A DNA stretch of 64,000 nucleotides from an uncultured Dietzia sp. (lineage in GTDB: Bacteria > Actinomycetota > Actinomycetes > Mycobacteriales > Mycobacteriaceae): the NCBI RefSeq assembly GCF_937873725.1, contig NZ_CALMYY010000112.1, positions 58,360-122,359 on the forward strand, given 5' to 3'. The position numbers were made by a program, and so were the translations under genes. Below, piece by piece: positions 8,332-17,684 of this stretch (the first letter of the stretch is position 1; each line of letters begins with the position of its first letter). The notes under the pieces are model-generated. The model worked only from the letters and a program-made list of their open reading frames with translations, made no database searches and was not told the DNA's origin.

Positions 8332-9300
8332 ATGACGTCAGCCACCACCCGATCGGACCGACGGACGGAGGCGGATTCGGACGGCCAGAGCCCGAGCGCG
8401 GACCTGGTCCGCGTCTACCTCAACGGGATCGGCAAGACCGCTCTGCTCAACGCGGAGGACGAGGTGGAGCTGTCCAAGCGTATCGAGGCCGGCCTCTACG
8501 CACGGCACCTGCTGGCCACCAAGAAGCGGATGGGCCCCACCCGGAAGGCCGATCTCAAGGTGATCGTCGACGAGGGCGAAGCGGCCCGAGCGCATCTCCT
8601 CGAGGCCAACCTCCGCCTGGTGGTCTCGCTGGCCAAGCGGTACACGGGCCGCGGGATGCCGCTCCTGGACCTGATCCAGGAGGGCAACCTCGGACTTATC
8701 CGGGCCATGGAGAAGTTCGACTACGCCAAGGGATTCAAGTTCTCGACCTACGCCACCTGGTGGATCCGTCAGGCCATCACCCGGGGCATGGCCGACCAGT
8801 CCCGCACCATCCGGCTCCCCGTGCACCTGGTCGAGCAGGTCAACAAGCTCGCCAGGATCAAGCGCGAGCTGCACCAGCAGCTCGGGCGCGAGGCCACGCT
8901 CGACGAGCTGGCCGAGGAATCCGGCATCCCGGCCCACAAGATCGAGGAGTTGCTCGACCACTCCCGTGATCCGGTCAGCCTCGACATGCCGGTCGGCGCG
9001 GACGAGGAGGCGCCGTTGGGCGACTTCATCGAGGACGCCGAGGCCACCAGCGCGGAGAACACGGTGGTGACCAACGTCATGCACTCGGACGTGCGGGCGG
9101 TGTTGGCCACGCTCGAGGAGCGCGAGCAGCAGGTCATCACCCTGCGTTTCGGACTGGACGACGGCCAGCCCCGCACCCTCGACCAGATCGGCAAGCGCTT
9201 CGGGCTCTCCCGTGAACGGGTGCGTCAGATCGAGCGCGAGGTCATGGCCAAGCTCCGCGAGGGGCGGCGCGCGGACAAACTCCGCTCGTACGCCGTCTGA
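8332..9300 (+). CDS. sigB: Alternative principal-like sigma factor SigB
   Basis: This 322-residue group 2 sigma factor lacks the long SigA N-terminus. It has region 1.2 ([11 protein letters not shown]), region 2 ([14 protein letters not shown], nearly identical to SigA) and region 4.2 ([18 protein letters not shown]). Group 2 factors take part in stress and stationary-phase transcription and recognise SigA-like promoters. The ATG at 8332 has a GGAGGAG site. An ECF-type promoter lies upstream and a 14-bp hairpin follows. It sits near ideR as in mycobacteria, although pat and acuC lie between them here. Confidence 0.96.
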   Translation: MTSATTRSDRRTEADSDGQSPSADLVRVYLNGIGKTALLNAEDEVELSKRIEAGLYARHLLATKKRMGPTRKADLKVIVDEGEAARAHLLEANLRLVVSLAKRYTGRGMPLLDLIQEGNLGLIRAMEKFDYAKGFKFSTYATWWIRQAITRGMADQSRTIRLPVHLVEQVNKLARIKRELHQQLGREATLDELAEESGIPAHKIEELLDHSRDPVSLDMPVGADEEAPLGDFIEDAEATSAENTVVTNVMHSDVRAVLATLEEREQQVITLRFGLDDGQPRTLDQIGKRFGLSRERVRQIEREVMAKLREGRRADKLRSYAV

Positions 9301-9324
9301 CCCGGCGCCTCGGCCCCTGTGACG

Positions 9325-9357
9325 CAAGCCCCGACTCCTCCGTGGAGTCGGGGCTTG
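9325..9357. terminator. Hairpin terminator between sigB and pat
   Basis: A perfect 14-bp stem (9325-9338 with 9344-9357) with a TCCGT loop lies between the two convergent genes. Confidence 0.75.
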
Positions 9358-9418
9358 GCGCCGTCGGGGCCATCGTGTCGACCGTCGTCGCGGCCATGTC
9401 GACGGCACCGCGCGGGGA

Positions 9419-12145
9419 TCACCGCAGCCGGCGCGGCCCCTCGTTGCCGCTGGACCGCGGGGGCGGTCCCAGGTGGACCTGGGCGAACAGCACGGACACC
9501 CCGTCGGGGGACGCGAGCGCCGGATCCACGGACATCCGACGTAGCTCCGGGATGTCCTCCACCAGGCACGACATGCGCCCCATGAGGTCCACCAGCGCGT
9601 CGCGATCGGCCGGGGCGTCCCCCGCGTAGCCGTCGAGGATGGGGGCCGCCCGTGGCCGGTCCAGGAGCGAACGGGCCTCGCCGGGGGAGATCGGGAGCGT
9701 ACTGAACGCCCGGTCCGCCAAAAGGTCTGAAAGCATCCCGGACAACCCGAACGAGATGAGCGACCCGAAGATGGGGTGATCCGCCATCCGCATGGTCACG
9801 GCGACCCCCTTGGTGGCCATCTTCTGCACGTGGAGCGATCGCGAGCCGGTCGACTCCTGCAGATGGTCGAACGCCTCGCGGACCGCGGCCGCGCCGGTCA
9901 GGTCGAGCCTGACCCCCGACTGGTCACTTCGGCTCCGCCATCGCTCGCTCATCGCCTTGACCGCCACCGGGAAGCCGAGTTCCTCGGCCGCCATGACGGC
10001 CTGGTCGACGTCGGCGGCCACGCGGTAGTCCACGATCTCGATCCCGTAGCACTCCAGCAGGCCACGGACCTGGCCCTGGGTGAGTTCGAACGACGCCCTG
10101 CCCGCGTTGGAGTGGCACAGGGAGTCCACGAGGTCGCGGGCGCGGGCCCGGTCGATGCCCTCGAACTCCGCCGGCTCCGCTGCGGGGCGGTCCAGCCACT
10201 CGGCGTAGCGGCGGGCGCGCACCAGCGCCGACACCGCCCGCTCCGGATAGGGGTAGGACGGGATCGACCCCCGTGCCGCCGCGCCCGACTCGTCCGTCAC
10301 GATGAGTCCCTCGGGCAGTCCCTCGCCCGCGAGGAAGGTGCTGACCACCGGCTTGGGACTGTCCGCCGCCGCGGCCCGGATGGCCTCGGCGTAGGCGTCG
10401 GGTTCCGTGGCGACCGGAGGGACGAACACGGTCAGGACCGAGTCCACCTCGTCGCGGGCCAGCACGTCCGCGATCGCCTCGCGGAACTGCTCCGGGGAGG
10501 CCCCGGCACCCAGATCGACGGAATGGGCGACGGTGAAGCCCTGGTGGCGTGCGGAATCGCCGCCCAGTCGACCGACGGCGGTCGAGTTCCCGACTATCGC
10601 AAGCCGCCCCCCGGCCGGGAGCGGCTGGTGCGCGAGCAGCGTGGCGGTGTCGAACATGTCGGTGATGGAATCGACCTGGATGAGCCCGGAGTCGCGGAAC
10701 AATCCGCGGATCGCCGACGCCGTGAGTCCCTCCACCCCGGATTCGAGGTCGTCGGCGGCGCGCCGGACCACGATCACGGGCTTGTTCCTCGCCACCCGGC
10801 GGGCGATCCGCGAGAACTTGCGGGCGTTGCCGAAGCTCTCGAGGTACAGCAGGACGACCTCGGTCCCGGTATCGGTGTCCCAGTACTGGAGCAGGTCGTT
10901 GCCCGAGACATCGGCCCGGTTCCCCGCGGAGACGAAGGTGGACAACCCCAGTCCGCGGCGGGCGGCGGCCGCGAGGATCGTGATCCCGAGCGCGCCCGAC
11001 TGGCAGAAGAAACCCGCCCGTCCCGGGCCCGGGACCACCTCGGCGAGGGTGGCGTTGAGCTGCACATCTGTAGAGGTGTTGATCACGCCCAACGCGTTGG
11101 GTCCCACCACCCGCATCCCGTGGGCCCGGGCCTCGCTGACCAGTCGACGCTCCGACACCACACCCGCGCTGCCGACGTCGGAGAAGCCGGCGGAGATCAC
11201 CACGAGGGTCGACACCCCCTTGGACAGGCAGTCGTCGAGCACCTCGGACATGGAGGACGCCGGAACCGCCACGACCGCCAGGTCGACCGGGTCCGGGATG
11301 TCCCGGACGCTGGCGTAGGCGCGCACCGAGTGGACACTGGTTGCGTCCGAGTTGACCGGGTACACCGGGCCGGAGAACCCGTTCCCGATGAGGTTGCGCA
11401 GGACGGTGTGGCCGATCTTGCCCACCTGGTCGGAGGCACCGATCACGGCGACCGATCCGGGCGTGAGGACCCGCGCGACGCTTCTCGCCTCGGCCGCGGC
11501 CTCCCGCGAGTTCCGGACGTTGGTCAGCGCCTCGGTCGGGTCGATCGCAAATTCGAGGTGCAGGGTGGACCCGTCGAAGGAGCGCGAGATCTCGTACCCC
11601 GCCCTGCGGAACACCTGGATCATCGAGCGGTTCTCGGACAGGACCTCCGCCTCGAAGTGGTCGATCCCGCACTCGGCGGCGGAGCCGGCGAGGTGCTCGA
11701 GGAAGATCGATCCCAGCCCCCTCCCCTGGTGCTGGTCCGAGATGGTGAACGCCACCTCCGCGAAGGTCGAGTCCGGCAGCCGCTCGTAGATCGCCATACC
11801 GATGATCTCCGCACCGAGCTCGGCGACGAACGCCATCCGGTCGCGGTAGTCCACGTGGGTCATCCGGCGCAGTTCCCTGTCCGACAGGACGTCGTGGGAT
11901 CCGAAATAGCGCAGGTAGCGGGTCCGCTCGGACAGGCTCGAATGGAAGTGCGCGATCTTGTCCGAATCCGTGGGCAGGATCGGCCGGATACGCACCGCCC
12001 GGCCGTCGGAGCCCAGGACGTCCGCCGCCCACTCGTGCGGATACCCCTCCGGATAGTCGGCCACCGTCGTATCGGTGGAGGCGTGTTCGGGCGGGTCAAC
12101 GACGGAGACGTCGCCGTCGGTCGGTCCGTCACCGGGGTTGGCCAT
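9419..12145 (-). CDS. pat: Protein lysine acetyltransferase: GNAT domain fused to an NDP-forming acyl-CoA synthetase-like domain
   Basis: This 908-residue protein has an N-terminal GNAT domain (acetyl-CoA site QHQGRGLG at residues 138-145). A CoA-binding Rossmann domain starts near residue 215 (GSVAVIGASDQ), followed by a succinyl-CoA synthetase-like domain and a C-terminal ATP-grasp part. GNAT-first order is the reverse of enterobacterial Pat and matches the Streptomyces lividans PatA type, which acetylates and inactivates acyl-CoA synthetases. The ATG at 12145 has a GGAGG site. It lies 61 bases after acuC, so writer and probable eraser share an operon. The symbol is given by domain similarity; the target protein is not visible in the sequence. 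Confidence 0.85.
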   Translation of the reverse strand: MANPGDGPTDGDVSVVDPPEHASTDTTVADYPEGYPHEWAADVLGSDGRAVRIRPILPTDSDKIAHFHSSLSERTRYLRYFGSHDVLSDRELRRMTHVDYRDRMAFVAELGAEIIGMAIYERLPDSTFAEVAFTISDQHQGRGLGSIFLEHLAGSAAECGIDHFEAEVLSENRSMIQVFRRAGYEISRSFDGSTLHLEFAIDPTEALTNVRNSREAAAEARSVARVLTPGSVAVIGASDQVGKIGHTVLRNLIGNGFSGPVYPVNSDATSVHSVRAYASVRDIPDPVDLAVVAVPASSMSEVLDDCLSKGVSTLVVISAGFSDVGSAGVVSERRLVSEARAHGMRVVGPNALGVINTSTDVQLNATLAEVVPGPGRAGFFCQSGALGITILAAAARRGLGLSTFVSAGNRADVSGNDLLQYWDTDTGTEVVLLYLESFGNARKFSRIARRVARNKPVIVVRRAADDLESGVEGLTASAIRGLFRDSGLIQVDSITDMFDTATLLAHQPLPAGGRLAIVGNSTAVGRLGGDSARHQGFTVAHSVDLGAGASPEQFREAIADVLARDEVDSVLTVFVPPVATEPDAYAEAIRAAAADSPKPVVSTFLAGEGLPEGLIVTDESGAAARGSIPSYPYPERAVSALVRARRYAEWLDRPAAEPAEFEGIDRARARDLVDSLCHSNAGRASFELTQGQVRGLLECYGIEIVDYRVAADVDQAVMAAEELGFPVAVKAMSERWRSRSDQSGVRLDLTGAAAVREAFDHLQESTGSRSLHVQKMATKGVAVTMRMADHPIFGSLISFGLSGMLSDLLADRAFSTLPISPGEARSLLDRPRAAPILDGYAGDAPADRDALVDLMGRMSCLVEDIPELRRMSVDPALASPDGVSVLFAQVHLGPPPRSSGNEGPRRLR

Positions 12146-12206
12146 TCTGGTCCTCCAAAGGACAAGCGTCGAGGGTGGTGGGTACTCGGTACCCGGGATG
12201 CGGCGG

Positions 12207-13439
12207 TCAGTCCCGGGGGTCGTCCGGGTCGAGCCCGAGGAGCGGGTAGACGGAGCGGCGGGTGTCGAGGATCGACTGGTCCAGACGGGCCAGCGTGCGG
12301 TCCATCTCGACCCCGCGGTCGCTGCCGGACGGTTCCCACGGCGTGTGGGTGGCGGCGCCGCCGTCCCCCATCGTCTCCGGCACACGGTCCGGAACCGTGA
12401 AGCGGGTGGCCAGGGTCTTCCACGTCTCGGGAACCGCGGTCGACGGGTCGAGCGGCACCCCCAGCACCGCCGCGATGAGATGGGTCCACGACCGCGGGAC
12501 CACCCGGACCAGCTCGTATCCCCCGCCGCCGATCGCGATGATCCGCCCCTCGCAGATCTCGTCGGCCAACGCGATCAGCGCGAGGTAGGACGCGCGGTGT
12601 CCGTCGACGGTGAGCGAGAGGTCGGCGAGCGGGTCCTCCCGGTGGGAGTCGCATCCGGCCTGCATGACGATGATCTGCGGCTCGAACGCGCGCAGCACCC
12701 CCGGAACCACCGCGTGGAAACCCCGCAGCCACAGCTCGTCCGTGACCGCCGGGAGGAACGCCAGATTCACCGAGGTCCCCTCGGCTCGCCCGACCCCCGT
12801 CTCCGAGGCCCACCCCGTGGACGGCCACAGGGTGGCCGGGTGCTGGTGGAGCGACATCGTCAGGACCCTGGGGTCCTCGTAGAACGCGGTCTGGACGCCG
12901 TCACCGTGATGGACGTCGATGTCCACGTAGGCGATGCGGTCGTACCCGTTGTCGAGCAGCCAGCTGATCGCGACGGCGGCGTCGTTGTACACGCAGAACC
13001 CCGCGGCGGCCGCAGGCATCGCGTGATGCATTCCGCCGGCCACCGACACCGCCCGGGTCGCGGCACCGCTGGCGATGGCACGCGCGGCCGCCATGGTCCC
13101 ACCGGCGACTGCGGCGCTGGCCTCGTGCATGGCCGGGAACGTCGGATTGTCGGCCGTACCGAGCCCGTGACTCATCCCCAGGTGCTCGCCGGGCGGCAGG
13201 TCGCCCGCGGCCTTCACCGCGTCGATGTACCGGGACGTGTGGATCCGGAGGAGTTCCTCGTCGCTCGCCGACCCCGGGTCCAGCATCTCCACCCCCTGGA
13301 GGACGCCGAGTTCGGTGGCCAGGGACATCGTCAGGTCGAGGCGCCTGGGGCTCATCGGATGGTCCACGGAGTGCCGGTAGTCCATCAACGACGGACTCCA
13401 CACCACCTTCGCTGAAACGCCGTCCCGGATCCCGGCCAT
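12207..13439 (-). CDS. acuC: AcuC-type Zn-dependent protein deacetylase
   Basis: This 410-residue class I histone-deacetylase fold protein has the active-site pair HH at 138-139. The zinc ligands Asp175 and His177 are within DIDVHHGDG, and Asp264 is within [11 protein letters not shown]. The transition-state Tyr308 lies in GGGGYEL. In Bacillus, AcuC removes acetyl groups from acetyl-CoA synthetase; here it stands first in an operon with an acetyltransferase, which supports the same role. The ATG at 13439 follows a GGGAGG site. It is divergent from ideR. Confidence 0.92.
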   Translation of the reverse strand: MAGIRDGVSAKVVWSPSLMDYRHSVDHPMSPRRLDLTMSLATELGVLQGVEMLDPGSASDEELLRIHTSRYIDAVKAAGDLPPGEHLGMSHGLGTADNPTFPAMHEASAAVAGGTMAAARAIASGAATRAVSVAGGMHHAMPAAAAGFCVYNDAAVAISWLLDNGYDRIAYVDIDVHHGDGVQTAFYEDPRVLTMSLHQHPATLWPSTGWASETGVGRAEGTSVNLAFLPAVTDELWLRGFHAVVPGVLRAFEPQIIVMQAGCDSHREDPLADLSLTVDGHRASYLALIALADEICEGRIIAIGGGGYELVRVVPRSWTHLIAAVLGVPLDPSTAVPETWKTLATRFTVPDRVPETMGDGGAATHTPWEPSGSDRGVEMDRTLARLDQSILDTRRSVYPLLGLDPDDPRD

Positions 13440-13477
13440 TCCACAGTCCTCCCGTCGCGCCGGGTCGCTCCCGGCAC

Positions 13478-13503
13478 CCACACCAGGCGGAACCCGGGTG
13501 TGG
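13478..13503. promoter_or_regulatory. Inverted repeat in the acuC/ideR divergent region
   Basis: CCACACC (13478-13484) and GGTGTGG (13497-13503) form 7-bp arms around 12 bases, 39 bases upstream of the acuC start. It could be an operator or a leader hairpin. No iron box matching the IdeR consensus is visible in this region. Confidence 0.3.
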
Positions 13504-13660
13504 CTCCTGCGAATCTACGCGGTGGGGTCACGCGCGACCCGGGAACGCCCCGCTCTCCACCCCGGTTCCAGGGCCGACGGTAGGCTCGGATCCACCCCGA
13601 CCGTGCCCAGCGCCCGGGGCGCCGGACGACCAGCGACAATCCGACGTGGAGGACTGCACA

Positions 13661-14350
13661 GTGAAGGACCTGGTGGACACCACCGAGATGTACCTCCGCA
13701 CGATCTATGAGCTCGAGGAGGAAGGTGTCATCCCCCTCCGCGCCAGGATCGCGGAACGCCTCGAGCAGAGTGGCCCGACCGTCAGCCAGACGGTCGCCCG
13801 GATGGAACGCGACGGCCTGGTGCTCGTCGCGCCCGACCGGCACCTCCAGCTCACCGAGACCGGCCGCGAGCTGGCCGTCGGGGTCATGCGGAAACACCGC
13901 CTGGCCGAGCGCCTGCTCGTCGACGTGATCGGGCTGGAGCTGGAGAAGGTGCACGCCGAGGCGTGCCGCTGGGAGCACGTGATGAGCGACGACGTCGAGC
14001 GGCGCCTCATCGAGGTCCTCGACGACCCGAGGACGTCCCCCTACGGCAACCCCATCCCCGGCCTGGAGCTCATCGGGTTCGCCTCCGGCCGCCCCGCCGA
14101 GCCGGAGTACACGCGGCTCTCGGCGCTCGCCTCCGACATCCCGCACCGGGTCCGGATCCGCGCGATCGGGGAGAACATCCAGATCGACACCGAGCTCATC
14201 TCGGAGTTCCGGGCCGCGGGGGTGGAGCCGCTGAAGACCGTCACCGCCACCCGTCGGGGCCATCTCGTCGAACTCGACTCGGGAGACGGGCTCACGGTGG
14301 AGCTCGACGGAGACCACGCGCACGCGGTCCAGGTCGAGATCCTGCCGTGA
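13661..14350 (+). CDS. ideR: Iron-dependent transcriptional repressor IdeR/DtxR
   Basis: This 229-residue protein is a close relative of DtxR and IdeR, which repress iron-uptake genes when Fe2+ is bound. The N-terminal winged helix-turn-helix includes the recognition helix [17 protein letters not shown]. Metal ligands are all present: Met10, His79 and Glu83 (MRKHRLAE), and His98, Cys102, Glu105 and His106 ([12 protein letters not shown]). The GTG at 13661 gives the family start with an upstream GGAGG; an ATG at 13646 would add five residues. It overlaps galE by 4 bases (GTGA), an arrangement also known in corynebacteria. Confidence 0.97.
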   Translation: MKDLVDTTEMYLRTIYELEEEGVIPLRARIAERLEQSGPTVSQTVARMERDGLVLVAPDRHLQLTETGRELAVGVMRKHRLAERLLVDVIGLELEKVHAEACRWEHVMSDDVERRLIEVLDDPRTSPYGNPIPGLELIGFASGRPAEPEYTRLSALASDIPHRVRIRAIGENIQIDTELISEFRAAGVEPLKTVTATRRGHLVELDSGDGLTVELDGDHAHAVQVEILP

Positions 14351-15327
14351 AGCTCCTCGTCACCGGCGGCGCCGGGTATGTCGGGGGGGTCTGCGCCACC
14401 GTGCTGGTCGAGCGCGGCCACGAGGTCGTGGTGCTGGACGATTTCTCCACGGGCAACCGGGACGGCGTCCCCGCGGGCGCGACGCTCGTCGAGGGGGACG
14501 TCGCCGAGCTCGCCAGCACGGTTCTGAACCCGTCGTTCGACGGGGTCCTGCACTTCGCCGCCAGATCCCTGGTGGGCGAATCGGTGGTCAAGCCCGAGGA
14601 GTACTGGCACGGCAACGTCGTCACCTCGCTCGCGCTTCTCGACGCGATGCGCGCCGCCGACGTCACCAACCTGGTGTTCTCGTCCACCGCGGCCACCTAC
14701 GGCGAGCCGGAGCAGGTCCCGATCACCGAGGACATGCCCACCCGGCCCACCAACACCTACGGCGCCACGAAGCTCGCGATCGACCACGCCATCACCTCCT
14801 ATGCGATCGCGCACGGCCTGGCCGCCACGAGCCTGCGCTACTTCAACGTGGCCGGGGCGTACCGAGCGGCGGGTGAGAACCGGGTGGTCGAGACCCACCT
14901 CATCCCCCTCGTCCTCCAGGTCGCCCTGGGGCACCGCGCCGACATCAAGATCTTCGGGGACGACTGGCCCACCCCGGACGGCACGTGTGTGCGGGACTAC
15001 ATCCACGTGGCAGACCTGGCCGACGCCCACCTGCTGGCGCTGGAGTCCAACGCCGCGGGCATCCACCGCATCCTCAACCTCGGCAGCGGTGAGGGTTTCT
15101 CCGTCCGCGAGGTGATCGACGTGTGCCGCGAGGTCACCGGTCATCCGATCCCGGCCGTCGTCGCACCACGTCGGGCGGGCGATCCGGCGGTCCTCGTCGC
15201 CTCCAGCCGGAGGGCGATCGGCGAGCTCGGCTGGGCACCGAGCCGCACCGATCTCCGGACCGTGGTCGAGGACGCCTGGGCGTTCACCTCGTCGCTGGGC
15301 GACCGCGCCCACTCCGCCCCGCGCTGA
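14347..15327 (+). CDS. galE: UDP-glucose 4-epimerase
   Basis: This 326-residue short-chain dehydrogenase-type enzyme interconverts UDP-glucose and UDP-galactose, supplying galactose for the arabinogalactan cell wall. It has the NAD+-binding GGAGYVG at residues 7-13, the catalytic SST near 112 and the YxxxK pair Tyr138/Lys142. It is coupled to ideR through a GTGA overlap. The length is typical for the family. Confidence 0.95.
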   Translation: MKLLVTGGAGYVGGVCATVLVERGHEVVVLDDFSTGNRDGVPAGATLVEGDVAELASTVLNPSFDGVLHFAARSLVGESVVKPEEYWHGNVVTSLALLDAMRAADVTNLVFSSTAATYGEPEQVPITEDMPTRPTNTYGATKLAIDHAITSYAIAHGLAATSLRYFNVAGAYRAAGENRVVETHLIPLVLQVALGHRADIKIFGDDWPTPDGTCVRDYIHVADLADAHLLALESNAAGIHRILNLGSGEGFSVREVIDVCREVTGHPIPAVVAPRRAGDPAVLVASSRRAIGELGWAPSRTDLRTVVEDAWAFTSSLGDRAHSAPR

Positions 15328-15343
15328 CGACCCCGCCGGGCGG

Positions 15344-16444
15344 TCAGGCCGCCGCCGCCACCCGGCGGAGCCGCTCCGGGGCGAGCCCGTTCTCCAGGCC
15401 GTGGAGCAACAGCCTCGCGAGCGAGTTCCTCTCGTCCGCACCCACCGCCGCCTCGAGCGCCGACCGGGCGTGGACGCCGCTGCCGGAGAAGTAGGCCGCG
15501 GCCCCCAACATCATCAGCGACACGGAGCGTTCCCGTCCGGGCCGACGACGGGCCAGCGCCCACCACAGCAGGCGGCGACCGTCGTCGTCGACCAGCCCCC
15601 GCTGGGCGAGACGTCGGTAGATCTCATCACGCACCCCGATGTCGAGCAGGGCTCGGCCGACCTCGGCCAGCTCGTCGTCGTCCAGCTCCTCCCCCGCCTC
15701 CAGCCGTTCGGCGGCACGGTCGTGGGCGTCCACGCCCGACTCCACCGGGAGGGACCCCGCCTGACTGTCCGCATCGCCGGCGCCCGGGTCCCGGTCGCAC
15801 GCGTCCGCGTCCCTGGCCAGATACAGGCGCTCGATCTCCTCCCGCGATCCTGCCTGCACCCGGCCGTCGAACGCGTGGACCGCCGCGATCTCCGTGGTGC
15901 CGGGATCCAGCTGGACTCCCCGGACCATCCCGAAGAGGTCGACCCAGGGAGCCCCTGCGGCGAACTCGGGGACGCCGTACGCGGTGACCACCCGCGTCCC
16001 CGCCAGTCCCAACCAGTACTCGAACGCGGCGGCGGCGTCCTCCGCGCGGAGCCCGGCCGAGTACCCGTCCACGCAGTCCTCGTGGACCACGACCAGGTGG
16101 ACGGCGGTCACCCCCTCTCGCGAGCAGAACTGCGCCAGTCCGCGTGCGGGCCCCTCGCCGATCGTCGCGGCCGGGAGATCGTGCTCGACGTCAGGGTCAT
16201 CGTGGTCCCCGGCGGAGTAGGCGGCGGACCCGTCGAGAAGTCCGTCGACGTCCATCCTCACCACCGGCCCCTGCCTCCCGTCGGAGGTCCTGCCGCACAC
16301 CACCACCACCGAGCCCGCGCCGGGCGGGAAGCCCAACATCGCCGGTATCGAGGCGATGAGTTCCTCCGGGGAGGAGATCACCACCGTCGTCCTCCCGTCC
16401 CCGTCCTCCGGTCCGTCGCCGCGGCCCCGTCCGTCGTGAGTCAT
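15344..16444 (-). CDS. DUF4192 family protein
   Basis: This 366-residue protein shows the DUF4192 pattern: an N-terminal SSPEELIASIPAMLGFPPGA and VVVVCGR, a central EYWLGLAG segment, and a C-terminal helical part including RRLLWWALARRRPG. The family is common in actinobacteria and has no known function; a spaced acidic linker (EELDDDELAEVG) separates its halves. The ATG at 16444 was chosen for its match to the conserved start, although its ribosome site is weak. It is convergent with galE, with 16 bases between the stops. Confidence 0.8.
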   Translation of the reverse strand: MTHDGRGRGDGPEDGDGRTTVVISSPEELIASIPAMLGFPPGAGSVVVVCGRTSDGRQGPVVRMDVDGLLDGSAAYSAGDHDDPDVEHDLPAATIGEGPARGLAQFCSREGVTAVHLVVVHEDCVDGYSAGLRAEDAAAAFEYWLGLAGTRVVTAYGVPEFAAGAPWVDLFGMVRGVQLDPGTTEIAAVHAFDGRVQAGSREEIERLYLARDADACDRDPGAGDADSQAGSLPVESGVDAHDRAAERLEAGEELDDDELAEVGRALLDIGVRDEIYRRLAQRGLVDDDGRRLLWWALARRRPGRERSVSLMMLGAAAYFSGSGVHARSALEAAVGADERNSLARLLLHGLENGLAPERLRRVAAAA

Positions 16445-16707
16445 GCCGTCCACCCGTCTCGTCGCGCGGTCGATCCCTCCGATGGGGCCGTCCGCGGGTG
16501 CCGGAGCACCTGACCAACCTTCGGTCACCCCGGTCCCCCACCGGGGCCCCGAACGGCCCGATCCCGGCGGTCTGTGGAGGCGCACCGGTCGCTGGGGAAT
16601 CAACCGGGATCGGCTGTCGTTGGCAGAGAGGTGACACCCCTTCCCGGTCGGACGACCATCCGGTCCCGTCCGGTGGAACCGGGGTGTTCGTGACGAGAGG
16701 AGTCGAC

Positions 16708-17643
16708 ATGGCCAGGCACAGCAACCTGTACCGACTGATCGAGCCCGTTCCCGACCTGCGGTCGGAGTCCGGCGAGGGTCCCGTGTTGGTGCACGCCCTG
16801 CAGGGCTTCTCCGATGCCGGCCAGGCGATCCAGGGCGTCACGGAGCATCTCCGCGAGAGCCTGGACGCCCAGTTGATCGTCGAGTTCGACGTCGACGAGT
16901 TGGTCGACTACCGCTCGCGCAGGCCGCACCTGCGGTACTCCTTCGACCACTTCACCGGGTACTCCGAACCGACCATCCAGATCCACACCGTGAAGGACGC
17001 CGCCGGGACGTCGTTCCTCCTGCTGTCCGGACTGGAGCCCGATCTTCGGTGGGACGGCTTCACCGAGGCGGTGATCGACCTCGCCGGCTCGTTCGGCGCC
17101 CGGATGTCGGTGGGCCTCGGCGCCATGCCCCTGGGTGTGCCCCACACCCGGCCCACGCAGTCCAGCGCGCACGCCAGCGACGTCGACCTCATCCGCGGGT
17201 TCACCGCGTGGCCGGGGGAGTTCTCCGTCCCCGGGAACGTGAGTTCGCTGCTGGAGCTCCGGATGGCCGAACACGGCATCCCTTCCGCCGGCTTCACCGT
17301 GCACGTACCGCAGTATCTGGCGCAGACCGGCTACCCCGCCGCCGTCCTCGACCTCGTGGGGAACATCTCCCGGATCGCGGGGCTGGAGTTGCCGACGGGC
17401 GAGCTGGAGAAGTCCGCGGAGGAGTTCACCGCCCAGGTCACGGCGCAGATCTCGGACAGCCCGGAGATCCGGACCGCCGTGGAACTGATGGAGAAGCAGT
17501 ACGACGCGTTCATGGAGTCCAGGCACGGCTCCGATTCGCTGACCCCCGGCGGCAAACCGTTGCCGTCCGGCGACGAGATCGGCGCCGAGTTCGAGCGCTT
17601 CCTGGCGCAGCAGTCGGGCGACGACGATCCGGACGCCGTCTAG
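16708..17643 (+). CDS. PAC2 family protein (Rv2714-like)
   Basis: This 311-residue protein belongs to the PAC2 family, named after a eukaryotic proteasome-assembly chaperone. Recognisable parts are VHALQGFSDAGQAIQG at the start, the central PHTRPTQSSAHA, and VPQYLAQTGYPAA followed by DLVGNISRI. Actinobacterial members form compact trimer-forming folds of unclear function. The ATG at 16708 has an AGAGGAG site. The gene lies near ideR as in mycobacteria, and the DUF3516 helicase starts 41 bases downstream, so they may be co-transcribed. Confidence 0.88.
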   Translation: MARHSNLYRLIEPVPDLRSESGEGPVLVHALQGFSDAGQAIQGVTEHLRESLDAQLIVEFDVDELVDYRSRRPHLRYSFDHFTGYSEPTIQIHTVKDAAGTSFLLLSGLEPDLRWDGFTEAVIDLAGSFGARMSVGLGAMPLGVPHTRPTQSSAHASDVDLIRGFTAWPGEFSVPGNVSSLLELRMAEHGIPSAGFTVHVPQYLAQTGYPAAVLDLVGNISRIAGLELPTGELEKSAEEFTAQVTAQISDSPEIRTAVELMEKQYDAFMESRHGSDSLTPGGKPLPSGDEIGAEFERFLAQQSGDDDPDAV

Positions 17644-17684
17644 TCCGGGCGGGCCCGTCCGCCCGGGCGGCTAGGCTCGGCAGA

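Noticed and set aside
16590..16707. Leader of the PAC2 gene has GGGGAA and GAGGTGAC elements reminiscent of the c-di-AMP riboswitch
   Set aside because: The required core segments and stems cannot be completed by eye; a covariance scan for ydaO/yuaA would be decisive.
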